Part shown: positions 40,270 through 49,139 of the stretch, piece after piece
Layout of the letters: the number at the start of each line of letters is the position of its first letter
Numbering within the stretch: the first letter of the stretch is position 1
From: Kineosporia rhizophila
GTDB taxonomy: Bacteria; Actinomycetota; Actinomycetes; Actinomycetales; Kineosporiaceae
Length of the DNA stretch: 64,000 nucleotides
Assembly (NCBI RefSeq): GCF_021277265.1
Contig: NZ_JAJSOH010000008.1
Span: 1 to 64,000, forward strand
Direction: 5' to 3'
Notes under the pieces: model-generated
Database searches by the model: none
The model's input: only the letters and a program-made list of their open reading frames with translations
Told to the model about the DNA's origin: nothing
Made by a program: the position numbers and the translations under genes

Positions 40270-43200
40270 GTGGTTGTCTCAGTCGCCAAGGCGACGTCGA
40301 GCGAGTACTACACCGGTCAGGCCGGGGTGGCCCGGGGGCCGGAGTCGTACTACCTGGACGCGGTGGCCGAGGGGGAACCGGCGGGCACGTGGTCGGGTGC
40401 CGGCGCGGAGCGGATGGGCCTGACCGGACTCGGCGAGGTGACGCCGGAGGCGATGAACGCGGTGTACTCCGAGTTCATCAACCCGGTCACCGGCGAGGCG
40501 ATCGGGAACCCGCGCCGGGCCTATCGGTCGGTGGAGGAGCGGCTGGCCGAGAAGGTGGCCGCCCATCCGGAGGCGCTGCCGGAGCAGATCGCGGCCTGGC
40601 GGGTGGAGCTGGAGCGGTCGTCGCAGCAGACCACTCTGGGCTGGGATGCGACGTTCAGCGTGGCCAAGTCGGTGACGGTGGCGCATACGGCCGCGCACCG
40701 GGCCGAACTGGCGGCCGTTTCGGCCGGGGACGCCGAGCGGGCGGCCGAGTTCCACCAGATCCGGGTCGGGATCGAGGAGGCGATCCACACGGCGAACGCC
40801 GCCATGCTGGCCGAGGCGTCACGGATTGCAACCGTCCGGACCGGCCGGCACGGCGGCGCCGGCGCGACCGGCCGCTGGGAGGCCGCGCCCGGCCTGACGG
40901 TGGCCAGCTTCTTCCAGCACACGAGCCGCAGCATCGACCCGCAGCTGCACACCCACAACGTGATCCTGAACCGGGCCTTCACCGCTGACGCCGATCCGGC
41001 CGACGGGGCGAAGCCCGCCCGGGCCCTGGACGGGCAGGATCTGCTGGCCCAGCATCACGCCCTGGGCGCGGTGGCCGACCGGGTACTGGAAGAAGCTCTG
41101 ACCCGGATGGGCTTCGAGGTGCAGCTGCGCGCCGATCAGGTGGCGCGCGAGTTGACGATCGTGCCGACCGCCACCAGCGACCTGTTCAGCTCAAGGTCGC
41201 GGCAGCTGTCGCCCAAGACCCGCGCTCTGGCCGAGCAGGCCAGCGAACGGCTGGGGCGCGAGCTGACCGACCTGGAGCTGTGGCGGCTGCGGCAGGACGC
41301 GACGAAGACGACCAGGGCGCGCAAGAGCTCCCACGCGCACGAGACCACCGAGGAGATGCTGTCGCGGTGGGAGGCCGAAACGGTCGCCGAAGTCGGCTCG
41401 GGGCTGGATGCTCTGGCCGACCGGATGCGCGAGCACCTGAACGAACGCAAGAGCGCCGGCCTTCACCAGGTCGAGGCCGCGCCGGCGTTCGATGCCGAGC
41501 AGGTGATCGCTGAGTCGGTTGCCGCGTTGGCTGAGCAGCGCGCGGCGTGGCGGCCGGCCGACCTGCAGTTGGAGATCGCCCGGCGTCTGCCGTCGCTGGG
41601 TGGGCTCAGCGCTGATGAGACGGTGCAGCGGCTGCACGAGCTGACCGAGCAGGCTCTGGCTTCGACGTTGGTGCGGCAGGTGTCGGGCAGGTCGTTGGCC
41701 GAACCGGACCGGCTGGCCGAGAGCGTGGCCGCGCCGGTGCTGACCCGCGATGTCGCAGCGGTTCTGGCAGAAGACCCGTACACCGCGCCGTCGTCGCGGC
41801 TGTATGCCTCCACGGACACGCTGGCCGCCGAGGAGGCGCTTCGACGCGCGGCGATCGAGCGAGGCGGTCACGCCCTGGAGACCGATCAGGTCCGCGCGTG
41901 GCTGGACGAGCACGTCCCCACGATCAGCGCCGATCAGGCGGCGGCCGTGATCGGGTTGGCTACGACCGACGCACGGTTGGCCGTGCTGGTCGGCCCGGCC
42001 GGCGCGGGTAAGAGCTTCGGTGTCGGCGCGTTCGCGCAGGCCTGGGCTGATCTGACCGCCGCCCAGGCCCAGGAGGCCAGCACGGCAGCAGCGGCGGACG
42101 GTAGCGGCTTGGTTGAGCAGGCCGAGGCGGTGGTGCCGGGCCGGGTGATGGGCCTGGCGGTGGGGGAGCGCGCCACGCGGGTTCTGAAGGATGACGGGCT
42201 GGCGACATCAGCGAATATCGCTGCCTGGCTGGGGATCCAGGACCGTCTGGCCGAGGGAAGCGCCCCGGTCTCGGAGCAGTCGTGGAGGCTGCGGCCGACC
42301 GACGTGGTGCTGGTCGACGAGGCGTCGATGGTGACCACCGCTGATCTGACCCGCATCCGTGCCCTGGCCGAGCAGGCCGGCGCCCGCGTGGTGCTGACCG
42401 GTGACCCCAGGCAGTTGGGGGCGGTCGAGGCCGGCGGGGTCATGGGACTGCTGGACAAGCACGCCGAGACCTACACCCTGAGCGAGGTCCGACGGTTCTC
42501 CGAACCGTGGGAAGCCGCAGCGTCACTGCGGCTTCGCGATAGTGACCAGGACGTCCTGGACGTCTACGACCGGCGCGGTCGCCTGCTCAGCCATGACACG
42601 CACGAGGAAGCGATCACGGCCGCCGCGACCGCCGCTGTGGCGGATCGGGTCGACGGGCGCAGCGTCGTGGTGGTCGCCGGGTCGAACGCCGAGGCCGCCG
42701 AGATCTCGGCGCAGATCCGCGCGCAGCTGATCGACCTGGGGCTGGTCGACGCCCACGACCAGGTGGCCCTGGGCAAGGACGGCGCCACCGCCGGCATCGG
42801 GGATCTGATCGTCACCCGCCAGAACGACTACAAGATTGGCGTTTACAACCGCGGCCAATACACCGTCACCGCCGTCGGCGCCGATGGCTCCCTGACCGTC
42901 ACCGCCACCGACCAGCCCGAGGGCCCAGACGGTCGCCGGGTGCTCCCGGCCGAGTACGTCGATGAGCACGTGCAACTGGGCTACGCCGCGACCGTGCACG
43001 CCTCGCAAGGCTTGACCGTGGACTCGGCCCACCTCGTGACCGGCGGTGGCATCGACGCCGCGACCACCTACGTCGGGATGACGCGCGGCCGACTGCGTAA
43101 CACCGCTCACGTCTCGCTGCGGGGCGCACCGGAAGGCGATACCCGCCCCACCGCGCGTGCCGAGGCTTCGGGCAAGGAGATCCGGCTGCACGACGAGAAG

Positions 43201-44937
43201 GTAAAGCCGTCGGCGCGGGTCCTGCTGGAGCAGGCCCTGGCGGTGGACGCCACCGCGCGCGCTGCGACGGTGGAGGCCGAGCTGGACGCGGCTCGCCTGT
43301 CGTCCATGGATCTGTTGGCCGGTCGGTACGAGGCCGTGGTGCGGGCCGCCTGCCGGGAGCGGCTGGACCGCCACCTGGACCAGCTGGCTGCCGATGGGGT
43401 CCTGGACCCGCACGAGCGCGCACGTCTGGCCGGGGACCTGGGCAGCGAACACCTGGCACGGTTGCTGCGAGCAGTGGAGCAGACAGGCCGCGACCCACGC
43501 CAGGTACTGGCCGATGCGGTGGCGACTCATTCACTGACCGACGCGAAGTCACCGGCTCAGGTGCTGGCTCACCGGATCAACCCCGGCCATGACCTTCCCC
43601 TGCCGGCCGTGGCCGAGGCGCCGCAGGACATCGCTCCCGAAGCGGCCGAGCACCTGGAGCTGCTGCAGCAGCGGATGCAGGCCCGCCAAGAGGAGTTGGC
43701 GCAGCAGTTCGCTGACCGGCCGCCGGCGTGGGCGCTGGAAGCGTTCGGCCCAGTGCCCGAAGCGTCCGAGGCCACCGTGACGCAGGCAGAGCAGCAGCCG
43801 GAGCAGGAGCCCGAGCAGGCCGCGTCCCAGCAGGAACCGGCGCGGGACGGTCGGGCCGAGTGGCTGAGCCGGGTCGGTGTGGTGGCCGGACACCGTGAGG
43901 CCATCGGTTGGGAGGACGAGCACCGCGCCATCGGTGTCATGCCGGGCCTGTCGGCGACCGAACGGCGAGCCTCGCACGCCGAAGCGTGGCAGGCGCTGGG
44001 ACAGCCACAGGAGCACCTGGACGAGACCGCGATGAGCGAGGGGCGGCTGCGGGTGCGCATCCGTGCTGCGCAGCAGGAATTGGGGTGGGCGCCCGCGCAC
44101 GCCGATGATGCCCTGCGCGCCGCTGAGACCGAGGCCGAGACGCACCGGCAGGAGGCTGCTCTGGCCCGGGCCCGCGCGGACGCTGCCAAGCAGGTCGACG
44201 ACCTGGAGGCAGCACAGCAGGCCCTGGAGCAAGCGCTGGAGCACGAGCAGGCAGCGCAGTTCCACGCCGCCGCGATCGAGCCTCTGGCCCGCCTTGTCGA
44301 CACCCGCGATGAATGGTCGTCCGGCTCCTACGTAACGCGCCACTTCGGGCAGCGGGCCCTGGCCGAGCTGGGCCGGCGCGGAATCGAGTTCGAGCCCCAG
44401 GAGCAGGTGCCAGCCGAGGAGTGGCTGCGTTCGGAGCGAGCGGCCCGCGAGGCCGACGACGCGCACCGGCAGATCACCGAGACCGACGTGATCAACCACT
44501 ACGAGGCCGAACTGAGCGAGTCGGGCATCGGCCTGGACACAGCAGTAGCAACCGAGCCAACCGAGGCCCCAGCAGGCACGGAAACCCCAAGCGCTGCCGA
44601 GATGCCCGAACCGACGCAGCCGACCGAGGCCAGTGTCGAGGAGCAGGCCGCGCGGCTGTTCGTCGAGCGCGGATGGGGTCAGACCCCGGCTCAGGCGGTC
44701 GTGCCGCAGGGCCTGTCAGTGCAGGAGCTGACCGCGGCCACGGTGGCCGCGCGCACGATCGGCGAAAAGCTGGCCGACCAGGCCGACCAGAACAGCTCCT
44801 ACGTCAGCGACGCCGACCGGGACGCGGCAAGCACGGAGTCCTACGAGGCAGGCCGCCGCAGGCGAGACACCGCAGAATCGAGCACTTCCCACGGCAGCGC
44901 AGCAGCGGCCGGCGCTGACGTCATGGACATGTCATGA
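40270..44937 (+). CDS. MobF-family conjugative relaxase-helicase (TrwC/TraI type)
   Basis: Large protein of 1555 residues. The N-terminal relaxase has the catalytic tyrosine pair SEYYTG (Y13-Y14) and the metal histidines H217, H227 and H229 in FFQHTSR and QLHTHNVILN. The helicase part, RecD2-like, has Walker A VLVGPAGAGKS (about 572-582), Walker B VLVDEASM (near 681), VVLTGDPRQLG (near 706) and VHASQGLTVDSAHL (near 909). The last 400 residues are helical with coiled-coil stretches. It nicks and unwinds the transferred strand. GTG 40270 sits 7 nt after AGGAGGT; an upstream in-frame GTG at 40237 lacks one. Confidence 0.95.
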   Translation: MVVSVAKATSSEYYTGQAGVARGPESYYLDAVAEGEPAGTWSGAGAERMGLTGLGEVTPEAMNAVYSEFINPVTGEAIGNPRRAYRSVEERLAEKVAAHPEALPEQIAAWRVELERSSQQTTLGWDATFSVAKSVTVAHTAAHRAELAAVSAGDAERAAEFHQIRVGIEEAIHTANAAMLAEASRIATVRTGRHGGAGATGRWEAAPGLTVASFFQHTSRSIDPQLHTHNVILNRAFTADADPADGAKPARALDGQDLLAQHHALGAVADRVLEEALTRMGFEVQLRADQVARELTIVPTATSDLFSSRSRQLSPKTRALAEQASERLGRELTDLELWRLRQDATKTTRARKSSHAHETTEEMLSRWEAETVAEVGSGLDALADRMREHLNERKSAGLHQVEAAPAFDAEQVIAESVAALAEQRAAWRPADLQLEIARRLPSLGGLSADETVQRLHELTEQALASTLVRQVSGRSLAEPDRLAESVAAPVLTRDVAAVLAEDPYTAPSSRLYASTDTLAAEEALRRAAIERGGHALETDQVRAWLDEHVPTISADQAAAVIGLATTDARLAVLVGPAGAGKSFGVGAFAQAWADLTAAQAQEASTAAAADGSGLVEQAEAVVPGRVMGLAVGERATRVLKDDGLATSANIAAWLGIQDRLAEGSAPVSEQSWRLRPTDVVLVDEASMVTTADLTRIRALAEQAGARVVLTGDPRQLGAVEAGGVMGLLDKHAETYTLSEVRRFSEPWEAAASLRLRDSDQDVLDVYDRRGRLLSHDTHEEAITAAATAAVADRVDGRSVVVVAGSNAEAAEISAQIRAQLIDLGLVDAHDQVALGKDGATAGIGDLIVTRQNDYKIGVYNRGQYTVTAVGADGSLTVTATDQPEGPDGRRVLPAEYVDEHVQLGYAATVHASQGLTVDSAHLVTGGGIDAATTYVGMTRGRLRNTAHVSLRGAPEGDTRPTARAEASGKEIRLHDEKVKPSARVLLEQALAVDATARAATVEAELDAARLSSMDLLAGRYEAVVRAACRERLDRHLDQLAADGVLDPHERARLAGDLGSEHLARLLRAVEQTGRDPRQVLADAVATHSLTDAKSPAQVLAHRINPGHDLPLPAVAEAPQDIAPEAAEHLELLQQRMQARQEELAQQFADRPPAWALEAFGPVPEASEATVTQAEQQPEQEPEQAASQQEPARDGRAEWLSRVGVVAGHREAIGWEDEHRAIGVMPGLSATERRASHAEAWQALGQPQEHLDETAMSEGRLRVRIRAAQQELGWAPAHADDALRAAETEAETHRQEAALARARADAAKQVDDLEAAQQALEQALEHEQAAQFHAAAIEPLARLVDTRDEWSSGSYVTRHFGQRALAELGRRGIEFEPQEQVPAEEWLRSERAAREADDAHRQITETDVINHYEAELSESGIGLDTAVATEPTEAPAGTETPSAAEMPEPTQPTEASVEEQAARLFVERGWGQTPAQAVVPQGLSVQELTAATVAARTIGEKLADQADQNSSYVSDADRDAASTESYEAGRRRRDTAESSTSHGSAAAAGADVMDMS

Positions 44938-44977
44938 GCGCCGCAGCCACTGCAGCCGTGAGGCGGAAGCTGCCGGC

Positions 44978-45460
44978 TCAGGTGATCGTGCGTCGCCGGG
45001 CGGTGGCTTGGGCAGCGAACCGGTCGGGCCACAGCATGTCTTCCCGGCCTCCGGTGATCCACAGCAGCCAGTTCAGCGTGCCGGTGGTGCATTCCCAGCC
45101 GTCAAGGCGCGAGGCCACGCACATCTCGGCCCAGGACAGCTCTTTGCGGATGGCGGCCCCGGTGACGGCACGTGGCTTGCTGGTAACCGGCGCGTCCGGG
45201 TCGATGCCGAGCGTCCACCGGGCGCTGGCCCACATGCCGGCCACGTACAGCTCCACGCCGTCCAAGTCGCTCCAGTGCCGGCCACCGGCAAGGAACGTTG
45301 CGCTGATCTCGTCGACCGCCGTCCACTCTTCCAGCAGCTCTCGTTGGGTGCGGATCCACGGCACTCCGTTGTCCAGGATGCGCACTTCACCGGGCACGGC
45401 CTGGATCTCACCAGCAGGCACGGGCAGATCCGGCATCCGATCTGGCCAAGTCCGCGCCAT
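44978..45460 (-). CDS. Unknown protein, convergent with the relaxase gene
   Basis: Not recognised; 160 residues from ATG 45460, behind a G-rich stretch. It contains EVRILDNGVPWIRTQRELLE, VELYVAGMWASARWTLGID and TGTLNWLLWITGGREDMLWP. Soluble and tryptophan-rich. The frame stays open upstream to 45664 with less protein-like sequence. It is one of few minus-strand genes in the element and converges on the relaxase gene across 40 bp. Confidence 0.65.
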   Translation of the reverse strand: MARTWPDRMPDLPVPAGEIQAVPGEVRILDNGVPWIRTQRELLEEWTAVDEISATFLAGGRHWSDLDGVELYVAGMWASARWTLGIDPDAPVTSKPRAVTGAAIRKELSWAEMCVASRLDGWECTTGTLNWLLWITGGREDMLWPDRFAAQATARRRTIT

Positions 45461-45910
45461 GACAACCCCCCCGACCCATCGACGTTCGCGCGCGTTCACT
45501 ACGACGGTACGGGCAGGCACCGACAGCCGTCCGGACGTCAAGCCCGCCAGCAGTCCGGCTATCCATCGTGGGTCGGTGCTGTCCGGGCGGGCGTGCCAGG
45601 TGACGTCCGGCCCGCGCGGGACGCGGTGGGCGGTTGACCTGGGGCGACGCGCGAGGCCGATCACCTTGGGTGCCGCGGCTCACCTTCCGGTACCTCGCCC
45701 GCACTCACTATCAACCCCGCACTTGGGCATGTGGTCGGGGGATGTGCTCACCGCACATGCGCGTGGCTGGGGTCCGTGGGCGGGGCGGGGTTGACAGCGA
45801 GCCTCCGCGGACGAGGTCCACGGCGCCCGCGGTGGGGGCAGCCAAAAAGCAGCCACCCCCACCGGGACTCCACGAAGAACAACACCTTTCGACGAATCGG
45901 GGAACCAGCG
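45461..45910. other. 450-bp region with a hairpin leader
   Basis: No gene is supported. A hairpin lies at 45830-45864, with CGGTGGGGG pairing CCCCCACCG around GCAGCCAAAAAGCAGC-type sequence, 46 bp before the Nudix-fusion start. TTGACA at 45791-45796 could be a -35 element, but no convincing -10 follows. Confidence 0.45.
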
Positions 45911-46915
45911 ATGTGCGAGAACACCAACGGGTGCCAGGCCAAGAACCGTTACCTGCAGGTCTCTTACGGTACGACCCAGTCAATGGTTGAAAGGGTCGCC
46001 GCCGCTCAGGCCGCTATGGGGCAGGTCTTGGCTCTGCCGGAGTGGTCCGAGCCCGACTTCGTGAGCATCCAATGCACGAAGTACGAGGTGCTCCTCCAGG
46101 TCAGGGGAGAGAAGTTCGGGGCAGCGATCGCCGCCCTGCTGTTCGACGAGCCGGCCTGCGCTGACAGGTACGTGCGCGGCGACAAGCAATGGACGAGATG
46201 GAGCGGAGTTCATGCCGGCCAGGCCTTGGACGTCTCCACCTCCTGGCCGCTCGTTGAGCGGGACCTGGACCCCGAAACCCTCGCCCGAGGCGTTGCGGAG
46301 GGATGGGCCGAGGCCGAAACCGACCCCACCCAGATCGACTGGCCGGCGCGGCAGGCCGACGCCCTGATCGACTTCCAGGTTGTGGACGGGCGCCCGGTCT
46401 GCCCGGGTCCGCGCACGCCGGTGCAGCGTGGCCGTAACCAGTTGGGGCGCTGGGGTGAGAACCCGATGGCGGACGCGGTCGTCACCGCCGAGCACGCCGG
46501 CGGCCGGTGGCTGCTGATGATCGAGCGCGGCGACGGCCAGGGCTGGGCGGTGCCCGGGGGAGCGATCGAGGACGGAGAGCAGCCGATCGCAGCATCGGCC
46601 CGGGAGCTGCAGGAGGAGACCGGCCTGGATCTTCCGTTCGGGTGGCGTGCGGCGTTGCCGGTGTACGTGCCGGACCCGCGCGGCTCGGACGAGGCGTGGG
46701 CGATCACCGTGCCCAACAGCTACGAGCTGGGCCAGGTCGAGAAGCTGCCCACGGTCACCGGTGCTGACGACGCACGCCGGGCGGCCTGGATCCGCGCGGA
46801 CAGCTACCAGGCCCTGGCCGACGACCTCGTGGGCCGCTTCCAAGGCCACGTGTTTCCTGCACACGTCCAGATGCTGCAGGGCGTGCTGGCCGGCGAGGAG
46901 GCCACCCGTGGTTGA
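45911..46915 (+). CDS. Nudix-domain fusion protein (possible Pif-like exclusion factor)
   Basis: Protein of 334 residues. Residues 1-175 are unrecognised (MCENTNGCQAKNRYLQVSYG, then alternating strands and helices). Residues about 190-330 are a Nudix hydrolase with the full box GGAIEDGEQPIAASARELQE then ETGLD. In the Streptomyces element pSAM2 the Pif protein, which carries a Nudix motif, blocks redundant transfer; a similar role here is inferred only from the shared domain and mobile context. ATG 45911 follows GGGGAA. Its end overlaps the next gene by 8 bp. Confidence 0.8.
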   Translation: MCENTNGCQAKNRYLQVSYGTTQSMVERVAAAQAAMGQVLALPEWSEPDFVSIQCTKYEVLLQVRGEKFGAAIAALLFDEPACADRYVRGDKQWTRWSGVHAGQALDVSTSWPLVERDLDPETLARGVAEGWAEAETDPTQIDWPARQADALIDFQVVDGRPVCPGPRTPVQRGRNQLGRWGENPMADAVVTAEHAGGRWLLMIERGDGQGWAVPGGAIEDGEQPIAASARELQEETGLDLPFGWRAALPVYVPDPRGSDEAWAITVPNSYELGQVEKLPTVTGADDARRAAWIRADSYQALADDLVGRFQGHVFPAHVQMLQGVLAGEEATRG

Positions 46916-47318
46916 TCGCCCCCAGCAGCCGGTACTCGTGCTGGCCGCCGTGATTGAGAATCTGGCTGCGCTGATCAGCCGGGAACTGGACGCTGATGCC
47001 GGCGAGGGCACCCCGATTCGGGACCCGCAGTGGGCCGAAGCCCTTGATCGCGTCGTGACCGGCGGCCGGCAGGCCCTGGCCATCTTGGACGACCCGCAGA
47101 TCCGGCAGGCCCTGACCGGCTCCCCGCGGCAGGCGGAAAGAAAGACGCGCCAGGAGGACAGCGAACGATCGGTGCGGTTCATGGCTCGGTTCGGCTCCCA
47201 GTGCCCAGCCTGTGGGGACGGCATCGAGGCCGGTGACGATGTGGCCTGGAGCAGCGGTGAAGTCGTGCACGACACCTGCGCGGAAGAGGCCGGCGTGGAG
47301 GTGTACGACCGTGGCTGA
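46908..47318 (+). CDS. Small zinc-ribbon-like protein
   Basis: Not recognised as a family; 136 residues from GTG 46908. A helical first half is followed by CPACGDGIEAGDDVAWSSGE and then VHDTC, a likely CxxC...HxxxC zinc site as in PARP-type or ribbon-type fingers. It overlaps the Nudix gene by 8 bp and the DUF5131 gene by 8 bp, so it is translated within the same operon. Confidence 0.68.
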   Translation: MVDRPQQPVLVLAAVIENLAALISRELDADAGEGTPIRDPQWAEALDRVVTGGRQALAILDDPQIRQALTGSPRQAERKTRQEDSERSVRFMARFGSQCPACGDGIEAGDDVAWSSGEVVHDTCAEEAGVEVYDRG

Positions 47319-48066
47319 CACCTCGATTGAGTGGACCGAGCGGGTCCTGAACGCGACCACCGGATGTGACCGGGTCAGCCCCGGCTGTGATCACTGCTAC
47401 GCGCTGCGGATGGCCGGCCGGTTGAAGGCCATGGGGCAGGCCAAGTACCAGCAGGACGGCAACCCCCGCACCTCGGGACCCGGGTTCGACTTGACGCTGC
47501 ACCCTGACGTGGTCGATGTGCCCCGCCGCTGGAAGACAGGCCGGCGAATTTTCGTGAACTCGATGAGTGACCTGTTCCACGCACGGGTGCCGTTGGACTT
47601 TCAGCAACGGCTGTTCACGATGATGGCGGAAACCCCGCAGCACACATACCAGATCCTCACGAAGCGGTCTCTTCAACTTGTGCGCCGCTATGGGCGGCTG
47701 GAGTGGCCGGCGAATGTGTGGATGGGGGTCTCGGTCGAGTCGGCCGCTCACCGGTACCGAATCGATCACCTGAGGCAGGTGCCGGCGCGGGTGCGGTTCG
47801 TGTCAGCCGAGCCCTTACTGGGCAGTCTGCTGCCGCTGGACCTGACCGGGATTCACTGGGTGATTACCGGAGGCGAGTCTGGGCCCGGAGCGCGGGCGGT
47901 GGACCCGGCGTGGGTGCGAGAGATCCGAGACCAGTGCCTGCTCAATGAGTGCGCGTTCTTCCACAAGCAGTGGGGAGGCACACACCCCAAGCAGAACGGC
48001 CGCCACTTGGACGGCCGGACCTGGGACCAGTACCCGGGCAAAGCCCTGCCGGCGGCCCAGCTATGA
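47311..48066 (+). CDS. DUF5131 (phage Gp37/Gp68-like) protein
   Basis: Protein of 251 residues from GTG 47311. Family hallmarks: TSIEWTERVLNATTGCDRVS, PGCDHCYA, RRIFVNSMSDLFHARVPLDF, YQILTKRS, VWMGVSVES, RFVSAEPLLGSLLPLDLTGI and WVITGGESGPGARAVDPAWV. The CxxxC-xx-C-type cysteines at the start suggest an iron-sulfur or radical-SAM-like fold; biochemical function is not established. These genes are common on phages and mobile elements. It is followed in a 4-bp overlap by the methyltransferase gene. Confidence 0.9.
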   Translation: MADTSIEWTERVLNATTGCDRVSPGCDHCYALRMAGRLKAMGQAKYQQDGNPRTSGPGFDLTLHPDVVDVPRRWKTGRRIFVNSMSDLFHARVPLDFQQRLFTMMAETPQHTYQILTKRSLQLVRRYGRLEWPANVWMGVSVESAAHRYRIDHLRQVPARVRFVSAEPLLGSLLPLDLTGIHWVITGGESGPGARAVDPAWVREIRDQCLLNECAFFHKQWGGTHPKQNGRHLDGRTWDQYPGKALPAAQL

Positions 48067-49139
48067 GCCCGGCATCGTGCAACGCCCAGAAAAAGCAGCG
48101 ACCGGGCTGGAGCGCGCAGGTCGCACCTGAACTGATGGGCATCCATGACCTGTTCGCCGCCGGCGGTGGCTGGGACCACGCGCTACAGCTCCTCGGCCTG
48201 GACCCGCGCTTCCTGCTCGGTTTCGAGTGGAGCCCGGTAGCCAGCACCACGGCCCGCCTGGCCGGCTACGCCCGGTTCGTGGCCGACGTGGCCAAGCTCG
48301 ACGTAGAAGCGGTGACCGAGGTCGTCCGAGGCGTGATCGGCAGCCCGCCCTGCCAGGGATTCAGCCTGGCCGGCAACGGCAAGGGCCGACGCGATCTCGC
48401 GCTGCTGATCTGGGCTATCCGCGAGATCGCCGCCGGGCGTGACCCGCGCGAGGCTGTTGCCCAGACGACCAGGGACGCGCGGTCGGTGCTGGTGCTGGAG
48501 CCGTTGCGGTGGGCGTTGCATCTTCGGCCGGCCTGGACGGCGTGGGAGCAGGTCCCCGCGGTGCTGCCGCTGTGGGAGGCCGCCGCCGCGGTGCTGCGCG
48601 AGCACGGCTACTCGGCCTGGGCCGGCCTGCTGTACTCCGAGCAGTACGACGTGCCCCAGGCCCGCCCCCGAGCAGTGCTCCTGGCCTCGCGTGAGGTCGA
48701 GGTGACCCGGCCGGAACCGGTGCGATCTCGCTACTACGCCCACGACCCCAGCAGGCTCGACGAGGGTCTACAGCCGTGGCTCAGCATCGGCGACGTTCTG
48801 CCGCACCGGGTCGGGCAGACGATGCGCAGCAACTACGGCACCGGCGGCGATCCGAAGGCCCGCGGCATCCGCCGCTGGAACCAACCCGCGTTCACCGTCA
48901 CCAGCAAGATCACCCGCAACCGGTGGTCGGACGGCACCCCCGTTTCCGTCGCCGAAGCATCGTTGCTGCAGACGTTTTCCGCGAACCATCCGTGGTACGG
49001 CGTGCGCGCCGATCACGTCACCCAGCAGATCGGCGATGCCGTCCCGCCCCTGCTGGCCGCGCACTGCCTGGCCGCCCTCGGGGTCGGCGACCTGTCCCGG
49101 GCTCGTGGCACCTGCGCCGGGCTGGAGCGTGTCGCGTGA
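48063..49139 (+). CDS. C5-cytosine DNA methyltransferase
   Basis: Modification enzyme of 358 residues. Motif I is HDLFAAGGGWDHALQLLG, the catalytic cysteine C97 is in motif IV GSPPCQGFS, motif VIII is PQARPRAVLLA and motif X QIGDAVPPLLA. The usual ENV of motif VI appears as LEPL (about 145-148), keeping the key glutamate but not the rest. No restriction endonuclease gene is adjacent, so it is probably a solitary enzyme, perhaps protecting the element on entry. ATG 48063 overlaps the DUF5131 stop. Confidence 0.88.
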   Translation: MSPASCNAQKKQRPGWSAQVAPELMGIHDLFAAGGGWDHALQLLGLDPRFLLGFEWSPVASTTARLAGYARFVADVAKLDVEAVTEVVRGVIGSPPCQGFSLAGNGKGRRDLALLIWAIREIAAGRDPREAVAQTTRDARSVLVLEPLRWALHLRPAWTAWEQVPAVLPLWEAAAAVLREHGYSAWAGLLYSEQYDVPQARPRAVLLASREVEVTRPEPVRSRYYAHDPSRLDEGLQPWLSIGDVLPHRVGQTMRSNYGTGGDPKARGIRRWNQPAFTVTSKITRNRWSDGTPVSVAEASLLQTFSANHPWYGVRADHVTQQIGDAVPPLLAAHCLAALGVGDLSRARGTCAGLERVA

